Positions 5,743 through 14,500 of a DNA stretch of 17,347 nucleotides are shown in pieces. This stretch comes from Methanobacteriota archaeon (lineage in GTDB: Archaea > Thermoplasmatota > Poseidoniia > Poseidoniales > Poseidoniaceae): NCBI GenBank assembly GCA_029979405.1, contig JAPOHM010000010.1, positions 1-17,347 of the forward strand, read 5' to 3'. Position 1 is the stretch's first letter, and each line of letters opens with the position of its first letter. The position numbers and the translations under genes were made by a program. The notes below the pieces were generated by a model, which saw nothing but the letters and a program-made list of their open reading frames with translations, did no database searches and was not told the DNA's origin.

Positions 5743-8700
5743 ATGTCAGCGAAAGGTGTGCGTTTACTTCACGCTGGCATCCCTAAAGCAGTAGATACGA
5801 AAAAAGTCGCAATTTTGATAATATTGGTTATGCTTTTGCCGATTTACAGCCCCGTGCAAGCAGATCAAAGCGTAGGCAGGGATGACTTTGGGATTCTACA
5901 AGCGATGGCTGATGCTTTGAATGAGGAAGCCAATTCTGGTGAAGACGAGTTTGCATCAAATTCCGCAGAAGGGATTCTTTCTGCCTTAGAATCTAGAGGA
6001 AGAGAAATCGCTGATGGTGATGCATTATTGGCAACTGATGATGTTATTGGTGACATAACTATTCGAGAAACTGACCCATTAGAGCCTATGCATCCAAGAC
6101 CATACATCTATGTTACAGACCCAAATACTCATCCCGAAGGATGGCCAAATAACCTCCTTGACACACTGTTTGACCCTCCAACTCTCAACGATCCTTTGGC
6201 AATTGGTATCAACACTTATTCCCTTTACGTTAACTTCACTGCAAGGAACAACGGCCCACAATATGAAAATTGGACATACGGAACCTTCACTGGTGATATA
6301 TTATCCTTTAATGGAGCGGGATTATTCGAGAATGCAGTCGATATCGACAACGATACCAATCCAGATATTGCAGTAGGCCTCTCGATTTTAGGGCTTGGTC
6401 AGCAAGGCGAAGGTTGGGATGTTACTTTTACGGGAGGATTGGTCCCAACAGTCGAATCATTATGGATAAAACCTAACTTTCAATGGAGAGTCAGAGTTCT
6501 GGATTATTCAGACCCATTGTGGGATGATATGGCAAGTATGGAAGTGTCTTTTATCAAAGGGATTGCATACGACACCTCATTTATCAATCCTGTAGATGCA
6601 GAATCCTATGGATTAGTTATCGATTCAAGATTCACTCAACCTCCTAATGATTTCCAGGTTAGAGTAGGATTAGATAAGCTCACACTCAACGTTGTGGGCA
6701 CCGTGCTTACTCTTGTTGACGTAATCAATATCTTCAATGGTGGGGACGACTCAGTGTTTGAGGTTACATCAGTTACAGCACCATATTCCATTTCATTGTC
6801 CAATCCAAATTATAATTCTGCCAATGAACAAACAGATTGTGAGGATTCTTCATGGTATGACCCTGAACTAAATCACTCATCAGAAAGTAGAGAACATAGG
6901 TGTGGTTACTCGGTTGGAATTGGATATGTTCACTTTGCACCACCTGATTCTTCTGGAGATAGGGCTGTAGATGAAATTGGATACATCGACGTTGGATTGC
7001 ACCCTACCTATGGAGATACGCTTCTTCCTGAGGAAGTCGATTTAGTAATTAGAAACGATAATGCAGGTGATAATTCATTCGATAATATCGAAATATTCAG
7101 CGATACAGATGCTGATTTATGGTTCCATTATTTTGAAGACAGGTCAAATCACATGGAAGCAGGTGGTCGATTTGGAAACATTACAGACTCTCGTGGTTGG
7201 ATAAGAGACCTTCCAAAAGGAACTTTACCACAGGAGGAGATTAACGCAATTTTCACAATGATCGGAGAGGCTCCAGGTTCTGCAAATCTTCCAGGAGAAA
7301 TGCCAAATAGACTTTCTATGATAATTTCGATAAAGAACTTCACTGCAGATAATTCAGTGAACCAGGCTGGAAATAATTTGATAATAGATCCCTCTGATAA
7401 CCGATGGAACAGTCTTATATTAATCGCAGGAACTGAAAAAGTACCAAAATTGGAATATGTTTCAACATTTCAAAGGCACGGCTACGAAAGTGACACATCA
7501 TCATTAGCGGTCGAAATTACTGACTTACCCGAGGTCATTGCGATATTCGGCACATTTGAAATTCCTGCTTCAAACAGGGTGCGAGTAGAGTTTGGGACTG
7601 CTCCGGACCTTTTGAGTGACGTTTTGGATAATGTTGTTCTAAACTTAATCGAAATCGTTCTCGATATTGGAACTATTCTAAATGGATTACCTGATGCCAT
7701 AGTTGGTACTGCTGGAGAGTCGAGTGGAGAAATTTTCTTACAGTGTTACAATCAGGTAAAAAAGACCTGGGCCGACAATTCACAAAGGTATCCTGAAACC
7801 GTTGGAAATGTAAAACTCGCACTCGGAAGCAACCCACATCCGATAATGGATAGAAATCACATAATCCTGGCAGAGGACTCGGATAATTCGATTGTAATTG
7901 GAAGGTATGGGCCTTCTCCTACAATTGTTCCAGTCGCTATGAGTCTGAATGTGAATGACATTTCAGGGCTATCTTATTCATATGATCAGAATTCAGATTT
8001 GAGAACAATTTCATTAAATGGAATCTCGGGTGAAGAATTAATTATTGGGCATCTAAATCACTTCGAAAACACCACAGAAGGTGATGTTAGACAATTCGCA
8101 TCAATATCAAATAGGCCAGAAAACCTTACAATTTCACAACAGGGTTCTAAGATCAGTTATTCAGCAACTGGTGAGATAGGAACAATAACGTACAGTGGAG
8201 AAGGAAACGGCCAATATAACGCATTACGACTTATTGATTTACCATCAGAATTTGATTTAGAATTAGGTGATGTTTTGAGTTTTAACGCGCCAGATGGCGT
8301 CGGAGCGATTGAGGTTCAAATTTCAAATTCAAGCACCCCGTTAACTATGAGTGAAGACCATGCAAGATTTTGGATAAATCAAAACGAAGCAGAGGCAAGC
8401 ATGTCTTTCCGACTTTCAAATCTTACCCATGTTTCGTTATTACCTCCTGAGCAACCCGGAGCAACTGGAATCGAGGGAAATAGCAAGCTTGTAATGAATC
8501 GAACAGGTTCTTCTCCGTTCAGTATTCTCATGGAAGATATTAGCGATAGGGATGATGAATTCCTAGGTCTATCTGGAAGAGTTCACTTAGACCCTCTGCC
8601 CGCAAATGCTACTTTATCACTTCCATCCTCTGAAAATTCTGAAATGATTACCATACCAGAATTTGGACAGCAGGATGGGATTCTTTCTCTGTCTTTCTTC

Positions 8701-10380
8701 CTATCTGGCATGATTGATTTTGGTAGTTCAGTTAATGACTTCGCAATAGAAAGCATGGTCAATTTAGGAGACGCCTCAAACACCAGAGAGAACGTCAGCC
8801 TCGGTTTAGATTTGTTTACAGGTGAAGAATTTGACATCACGCTTGATGTTAAGAAAGGAGTTAACGTTAACAGTGAACCACAATGGGTTCATGGAATTTC
8901 TGGTGAAGTCTTAGAAGCCACCGAGTTGGTTTTCAATTATACCATCATGGAAAACTTCACCAGCAGTTCTCGAAATCTAGTAAACCAAGCATTTGCTGAT
9001 TGGGAAATCAACAAAACGGAAAGGGCGGGCGTAATTAATGCGCTATCGTGGGCTGGAATTTCTCAAAGTGAAGTTTTAGTTGATGTTATGTCCGATGGAT
9101 ATCTTTCAGAGTTAGAAATCGCTGAACTAAATCTTGATGAGTTGTTTGAGCAAGGAATAGAATTTGACCAAAGAAGGTCTTGGCATGTAAAAATATGGAT
9201 GCCTCAATTACCAGCAGGTAGGATCCTTTTGACTTACGACCTGACGGTTGCAAATGACATTCCTACCTTTGAAGTAAATGCGATACTAAATGATTGGATG
9301 CCTACAAGACCAGTATTCAAGATAATCGTAAACGGTCTTTCTGGAACAGATACTCTCCTGATAATGACCGGATTGGATACAGAACTAAGAAGGAATGTCG
9401 AAATAGAGATGCAAATCACAACAGAACCCGATTTGATAATTCCGAGGACGACTATTGACGCCACATACGATTTAGGTGAAAGAATTGATACGGCGCACAT
9501 TCTACAAAACAACAGAATTAGAGGTCTCAGGACTGAGATGATACTCTTCGATGCTCCAGGGAGTGCAAATATATATTCAAAGATAGGAGATATTCTTCAA
9601 GCAAACTTGAATGTCACACCTATGGACCGTATTGGAGCCAGTGCTGCTGACTCTCTGATGTTGCAACAACTTAGAAAGGTAGATGGATTGTGGTGGCCTT
9701 CTACAATGTTCATCAAAGATGTACCGGGAGAAATGTATCTAAAAGCACAGCCATCAAACAAATTTGACATTCACGAGGTAACGGCATTCCAAGGTATGTT
9801 TGAATTGAATTATTATTCTAATAGCGACGAGATGGATTTATTCATAGAAACGAAAGGTAAGGCGCAAAACGCCCGTAGAAGCAATTTAATGCTCGCAGAA
9901 AACCTTCCTACAAGCTTCAAAATGGAAGTTACGGAAGATTATGGTGCCAGAATATCCGCTTCTGGAAACGGCGTCGAGAAATTATACCTAAGAAGTGGGG
10001 ATTCGATTCCAGCAGAGAATGTTAACCTAATTTCAGCAGAAGTGGTGGGTGAGAATCTTCAGGGCGCAGAAGTGCATCAACACCTCGTTTTCGGTTATCC
10101 GATTATAGTAGTTGATGGAATAACTGGAGGTAGAATTGTAGCAACAGCCCACGCAGAAGTTAGCGTTGCTGGTTTTGATATAGACGGTCGTGGAGTATTA
10201 CTAGATGCTCAATTTACAGGAGGCATACCCACCGCTTCCAGCGTTGGAGTAAACGGCGTAGTGACTGATTTATCTCTTATTGGAACTTTGACCGGAGGTA
10301 AAATCGAAACCACTCACGTCATGATAGTTGATCCGTTTTCATCAGCAATTGCAACGGGTATAGCGGGGGTATTTGGTTGA
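5743..10380 (+). CDS. Giant secreted beta-rich protein of unrecognised family
   Basis: 1545 residues; I recognise no catalytic domain. ATG 5743 is the first start after an in-frame TGA at 5731. A signal peptide (hydrophobic core 22-35, cut after SPVQA, residue 40) directs export. Then follow an acidic segment (41-110) and long beta-rich stretches. Seven NxS/T-rich patches are conspicuous but glycosylation is not shown. A loose repeat is visible: a [LV]P motif followed by alternating hydrophobic residues, at about 595 (DLPEVIAIF), 833 (DLPSEFDLEL), 952 (PLPANATLSL), 1326 (DVPGEMYLK) and 1388 (NLPTSFKMEV). Residues 1114-1125 resemble an EF-hand loop (DVMSDGYLSELE). The C-terminal 100 residues are Gly-rich with alternating hydrophobics, ending GIAGVFG, with no membrane anchor. 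The stop overlaps the start of a single-span membrane protein, which could tether it. Possible roles, such as surface-layer component or lipid/polymer binder, are guesses. Confidence 0.8.
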   Translation: MSAKGVRLLHAGIPKAVDTKKVAILIILVMLLPIYSPVQADQSVGRDDFGILQAMADALNEEANSGEDEFASNSAEGILSALESRGREIADGDALLATDDVIGDITIRETDPLEPMHPRPYIYVTDPNTHPEGWPNNLLDTLFDPPTLNDPLAIGINTYSLYVNFTARNNGPQYENWTYGTFTGDILSFNGAGLFENAVDIDNDTNPDIAVGLSILGLGQQGEGWDVTFTGGLVPTVESLWIKPNFQWRVRVLDYSDPLWDDMASMEVSFIKGIAYDTSFINPVDAESYGLVIDSRFTQPPNDFQVRVGLDKLTLNVVGTVLTLVDVINIFNGGDDSVFEVTSVTAPYSISLSNPNYNSANEQTDCEDSSWYDPELNHSSESREHRCGYSVGIGYVHFAPPDSSGDRAVDEIGYIDVGLHPTYGDTLLPEEVDLVIRNDNAGDNSFDNIEIFSDTDADLWFHYFEDRSNHMEAGGRFGNITDSRGWIRDLPKGTLPQEEINAIFTMIGEAPGSANLPGEMPNRLSMIISIKNFTADNSVNQAGNNLIIDPSDNRWNSLILIAGTEKVPKLEYVSTFQRHGYESDTSSLAVEITDLPEVIAIFGTFEIPASNRVRVEFGTAPDLLSDVLDNVVLNLIEIVLDIGTILNGLPDAIVGTAGESSGEIFLQCYNQVKKTWADNSQRYPETVGNVKLALGSNPHPIMDRNHIILAEDSDNSIVIGRYGPSPTIVPVAMSLNVNDISGLSYSYDQNSDLRTISLNGISGEELIIGHLNHFENTTEGDVRQFASISNRPENLTISQQGSKISYSATGEIGTITYSGEGNGQYNALRLIDLPSEFDLELGDVLSFNAPDGVGAIEVQISNSSTPLTMSEDHARFWINQNEAEASMSFRLSNLTHVSLLPPEQPGATGIEGNSKLVMNRTGSSPFSILMEDISDRDDEFLGLSGRVHLDPLPANATLSLPSSENSEMITIPEFGQQDGILSLSFFLSGMIDFGSSVNDFAIESMVNLGDASNTRENVSLGLDLFTGEEFDITLDVKKGVNVNSEPQWVHGISGEVLEATELVFNYTIMENFTSSSRNLVNQAFADWEINKTERAGVINALSWAGISQSEVLVDVMSDGYLSELEIAELNLDELFEQGIEFDQRRSWHVKIWMPQLPAGRILLTYDLTVANDIPTFEVNAILNDWMPTRPVFKIIVNGLSGTDTLLIMTGLDTELRRNVEIEMQITTEPDLIIPRTTIDATYDLGERIDTAHILQNNRIRGLRTEMILFDAPGSANIYSKIGDILQANLNVTPMDRIGASAADSLMLQQLRKVDGLWWPSTMFIKDVPGEMYLKAQPSNKFDIHEVTAFQGMFELNYYSNSDEMDLFIETKGKAQNARRSNLMLAENLPTSFKMEVTEDYGARISASGNGVEKLYLRSGDSIPAENVNLISAEVVGENLQGAEVHQHLVFGYPIIVVDGITGGRIVATAHAEVSVAGFDIDGRGVLLDAQFTGGIPTASSVGVNGVVTDLSLIGTLTGGKIETTHVMIVDPFSSAIATGIAGVFG

Positions 10381-10922
10381 GTGATGATATTGAAGATACT
10401 GAACTTCACGAGATTTCTCAAGAAGTCGGTCAATTCGTAAAGGACCTCTCGGATAAGGTTCATCCTCTCAGGGTTGCCTTAGCAGGAGTCGTCTTATTAC
10501 TGCTAATTGGCTCCTTAGTATCCACATGGTATTGGGTCATTCCAAGAGATGATGTAGAAATTGAAACAAGATATCTGCAACGAAATGGTCACGTTGTTAT
10601 GGTCGAGTTGATTAATGACGGGAGTCGTGATATCAGTGATGTCCATCTATTGGTAGAATTCATTGATTCTGATAATCAAGTAATTGGAGACCCTATCGAT
10701 TTGACATTCGAAAGAATAGAATCTCTTACCAGTATTTCGGGAGATAAGATGGAGATGGTAATTCTTGGTTACAGTGTCTGGGAAGAGTACACTATCAGCG
10801 TACTGATTGAATGGGTTGATTTCAGAGGCCAAGAAAATTCTCAAACCTTTACACACAAAGTGTTTGAAGTTCAGAATATGGTTTTCGTGGATGATTGTGA
10901 TGGCGCAACATGGTTTTTGTGA
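10377..10922 (+). CDS. Single-span membrane protein with extracellular Ig-like domain
   Basis: 181 residues starting at TTG 10377, which overlaps the TGA of the giant gene in the tetranucleotide TTGA; no other in-frame ATG or GTG occurs in the first 50 codons, so the TTG is well supported and translation is probably coupled. Residues 1-30 are acidic and polar, likely a helical cytosolic segment; 33-55 (VALAGVVLLLLIGS...) are the membrane span; 56-181 are beta-rich (HVVMVELINDGSRDISDVH), resembling a small Ig-like or FxLYD/DUF-type sandwich, and should face outward since there is no cleaved signal peptide. No family identified. The overlap suggests equimolar synthesis with the giant secreted protein, possibly as its membrane partner. 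The end of the gene carries a five-T run (10915-10919) that could contribute to termination. Confidence 0.75.
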   Translation: MSDDIEDTELHEISQEVGQFVKDLSDKVHPLRVALAGVVLLLLIGSLVSTWYWVIPRDDVEIETRYLQRNGHVVMVELINDGSRDISDVHLLVEFIDSDNQVIGDPIDLTFERIESLTSISGDKMEMVILGYSVWEEYTISVLIEWVDFRGQENSQTFTHKVFEVQNMVFVDDCDGATWFL

Positions 10923-10969
10923 TTCCTACAGTGATAATACCTAAATCCCATACTCACCGCCATTAAAGT
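10923..10969 (+). promoter_or_regulatory. Candidate promoter of the subtilisin gene
   Basis: 47 nt between the membrane-protein gene and GTG 10970. TGATAATACCTAAATCC (10931-10947) is AT-rich and lies about 25-35 nt before the start, the right distance for a TATA box of a leaderless archaeal message. No Shine-Dalgarno sequence is visible before the GTG, which fits leaderless translation. Confidence 0.25.
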
Positions 10970-11521
10970 GTGCGTAAACCGTTTTTGCTTCTATTTATCC
11001 TACTTCTCTCATTGCTACCAATGAGCTCGTTTTCAGAAGTTGAGAATAATGAAGAAGAAATACAGTGGATAAAGTTCGACCTCCCAAAGGATACAATAAG
11101 AAATTTTGTGGGTACTCTCGATAACTCTCTAGCTCTTGAAGATAGGAGCGTATTAGCTCATTCGAGATTAGGAATTCACGACTCAAATGGTATCTTATTT
11201 GATATTGAAATCCCTGAAGAATTGTTGGTTACAAGACCTGACCTTGCAATTGTTTTAGTTTCCAATGATTATCGACTCGCAGAAGTAAGGTCTTCGATTT
11301 CAGATCTCAGAGGAGTAGAGGTTAGGGAATTTATTGCACCTTCTGGATTGTTAATTCAAGGAACTCAGATTGGATTATCTTCGGTGAAGGATGTAATTGG
11401 CGTCTCATCAATTCAACCGGTGCCACTAGCGTTACTCGTAGATGAGTTTGTGATGAATTCAGAGGTAGGAACAGATGTTAGAATCGAGTCATGGAGGGGA
11501 GAGGAACTTCTTCCTGCGTAG
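10970..11521 (+). CDS. Subtilisin-like protease, N-terminal fragment (signal peptide and first propeptide half); frameshifted
   Basis: 183 residues from GTG 10970, fixed by an in-frame TAA two codons upstream (10964-10966). Residues 1-22 form a strong signal peptide (MRKPFLLLFILLLSLLP, cut near SFS). Residues 60-160 look like a protease propeptide: FDIEIPEELL, then IAPSGLLIQGTQIG and VKDVIGVSSIQPVP, the pattern of chaperone-like prosegments that end by capping the active site. The frame then hits TAG at 11519, while the sequence homologous to the rest of the protease continues in the -1 frame from the overlap 11491-11521. With one base restored there, the two frames join into a single precursor of about 1468 residues. 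As written, this fragment would be exported without any catalytic domain. Both parts keep normal codon use and show no other damage, so a recent mutation or a sequencing error is likely. Confidence 0.75.
   Translation: MRKPFLLLFILLLSLLPMSSFSEVENNEEEIQWIKFDLPKDTIRNFVGTLDNSLALEDRSVLAHSRLGIHDSNGILFDIEIPEELLVTRPDLAIVLVSNDYRLAEVRSSISDLRGVEVREFIAPSGLLIQGTQIGLSSVKDVIGVSSIQPVPLALLVDEFVMNSEVGTDVRIESWRGEELLPA
11491..11521 (+). other. Frameshift junction in the subtilisin gene
   Basis: Upstream coding runs in one frame to TAG 11519-11521; downstream coding uses the frame one base back, open from at least 11491. One missing base reconciles them. Candidates are the GGGG run at 11496-11499, giving WRGRGTSSCVDITD, or a lost G near 11518, giving WRGEELLPAVDITD. 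No canonical X-XXY-YYZ slippery heptamer exists in the overlap; only a single-tRNA GGA-to-GGG slip is conceivable. ATG 11491 has no good ribosome binding site. Confidence 0.7.
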
Positions 11522-14500
11522 ATATTACAGACAATTGGAACATGCGTCTGCACCAAGGGATAGACAACGTTGCTAACAACATGTTAGAAGGCGCAAAATT
11601 TGCCGAAACGGGAAGATACGACGGGACAACGATCTCTGAGATTGCAAGCATTGCAGCAGAACCGTCGGTGGCTTGGATTGGTGAGCAACCCAAATTAACG
11701 AACTGGAATGACCAAGCAAGGAATCACATGAATATCAATGCTATGCGGTCTTATTACACTACAGATTTGGATGGTTCAGGACAAATTGTAGCTGTTGCAG
11801 ATTCTGGGTTAGATGAAGACCATGGTGATTTTGGCTCAAGAGTTATTGGTAATGTCGACCTTATTGGAGATGGGTCAACAGCAGATGCACATTCAGGTCA
11901 CGGCACACATGTCTCATGTACTGTTTTAGGAGATGGTAGTAGAGGAACTTATTCCGGAGTAGCTCCCGAAGCTGAACTATATTTCCAAGCAATGGAAAAT
12001 GACAACAACGGCAATTTCCAGTGGAGTAGCATCAACAACATGTTGAATACGGCATTCAACCAAGGTGCAAGAATTCATACGAATTCGTGGGGTTCTTCCT
12101 CATCAAACGATTGGGGAAAATACACCTCGTCTTCTGAGGACGTGGATGATAGGACAAGGTACTACGATCAGTATTACAGTGGTAGGGAAGGATTGTCAGT
12201 TCTATTTGCAGCTGGAAATGATGGTCCTGATAGTGGAACAGTAGGTTCCCCCGGAACAGCAAAGAATACTATCACGGTAGGAAATTCTCAAAATAGATAC
12301 CAAGGAGCTCCAAATTCGATTATGGATGGTTCCAGTCGTGGTCCTGTAGATGATGGTAGGATAAAGCCAGACATCGTTGCTCCAGGCGGATATGTTCGCT
12401 CTTGCAGAGCTCAAGAAGCAACAGACATTGGTGGTGCTACATGGTCAAACACCTGGTATCTGGAATATACTGGAACGAGTATGGCGACACCAAACGCGGC
12501 AGGAACTGCAGCTTTGATTCGCGAATACATAACTGAAATTTCTCAACGACCAGAACCCCAAGGTGCACTTGTCAAAGCGCTAATGATACTGGGTGCCAGA
12601 GATGTGGGGACAAGAGATATTCCAAACATGGATGAGGGTTGGGGTAGGATTGACCTAAAGTCAACACTAGCTCCAAACAATGGAAGAGGGATTTGGGTAG
12701 ATGATAGGTCCGTACTATCTTCATCTGGAAATTCAAAGAGTTATAATTTCAATATCACATCTCCAGGGCAACCGTTCAAGGCCGTACTTGCTTGGTCAGA
12801 TGAGCGAGGCTCAAGATTTTCTAATACTCAATTGGTGAATAATTTGAATCTATTAATTACTACTCCAAGCGGAGTAGAATACAAAGGAAATGAGTTTTCA
12901 CAGGGCCGTTCAATTCAGGGTGGAACATATGACACTTTGAACAATGTTGAGGTCGTTTTGATAGATTCTGCGGAAGCTGGAACATGGACTGTAAAAGTTA
13001 CAGATTCTCAACATTCTGGGAGTAAAGCCCAACCTTATGCGATTGCAGTATCAGGAATTGGTGTCAATGATTTACGCCCGGACCCTGCACCACTCTTGAG
13101 TTCATTTGCTACAGATATCGCTATACCACAGGTGGGGGATACTGTGTTGGTAGAGATGGAGATTTCTAACTTAGGAAATGTGAAAGCAGAAAATGTTGAA
13201 GTTCAATTCCAAGAAGAAGGCCAAATTATCGATACTCAAACATTTGACTTAGGGCCAGGGGGTTCGAGAATTCTTTTCTTTGACTGGGAACCATTAACAG
13301 CGGGTTCGAGAGCACTAAGTTTTGTCGTGGACGCTAACGATTTGTTAGATGAAATTAATGAAGCAAATAATCAACTTGATATCGTTGTAAATGTAACCAC
13401 GCCAGGGGTGAGAATAGAATCAGACCAATCAGAAATTACTCTGACTGATATCAACGCCACAACTTCCTCATGGTCGATTGAATTAACCAATACTGCACTT
13501 CTTTCAACTAATGCCACAATAACATCCATAGATGTTAGAGCACCCAGCGGAAACACGGTCCCGTGGTACGTTGGATTTGATGTTGTAGATTTCCAACTAA
13601 ACGGGCAGCAAAGTGCTTCAATAAATGTGACATTGGTTCATCCAAAAGGACCAGAACCAGGCCTTTACAATATCAACCTACTTGGTATTGATGAGGACAA
13701 CAGCGTTTCAAGCCCCTTCACTTTGATTCTTGATGTTCCTAAATTGTCAATGACAAGATTAGAATTTGACTACACAAAGATTCCTGTACACCCCAATGAG
13801 CCCACTTCCGTCGACATAAGATTATACAATCAAGGTAACGATGATGTAGGGTATGATTTGTTTTTCTCACCACCTCCTGGTTGGTATGCTGGATTCGATG
13901 ATTTATCCTCTCAAGGAGGTGCAAACTCGGCGTCAACAGGGTTGATGTTAGAAGACGACTTCATGAGTATTGGAGTTACGTTTACTCCTCCAGCAGTAAT
14001 GACTTTGGCAAATACTGAATTAACCGTAGTCTTGAAAGTAGTTTCTCAAACCGAAGAAAATCGTTTATTCGAATATAATATTCCGATTATTGTAATTCCC
14101 ATTTCTAATTTGACTATTGACTTAGAGACTTCAGTGGGAACGATATTACCAGACAGTACCTTCACTTTCCAATACACTCTTGAGAATAGAGGAAATGTTG
14201 ACCTATATCTCCAACCAAGGCTACAGCTACCGTTAGGTTGGCAACAAAATACGATTCTTCAAGATATTAATTTGTCTTGGACTGATTCCTTGAACATACA
14301 GGTTTCACTCACTGCAACTAGTGAAGCAAAATCTGGAACAATCGAGCTGATAATGGATAATTCTCAATATTCATGGAGCAATTCAATAGACGTTTCAATC
14401 ATTAAATTGCCTGACCCAGTACTGACATTTGCGAGTGTTGAAATAAACGGAGAAACATGGAATAATGTGTTTGGTTCTGGAAAACATCCTTCTGGAGTCG

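Noticed and set aside
10923..10969. Possible tRNA or small RNA in the short intergenic gaps
   Set aside because: All gaps are under 100 nt and none shows a cloverleaf, T-loop sequence or strong stem set.
11491..11521. Programmed -1 ribosomal frameshift
   Set aside because: No X-XXY-YYZ heptamer and no obvious downstream hairpin; kept only as an unlikely alternative to an error or mutation.
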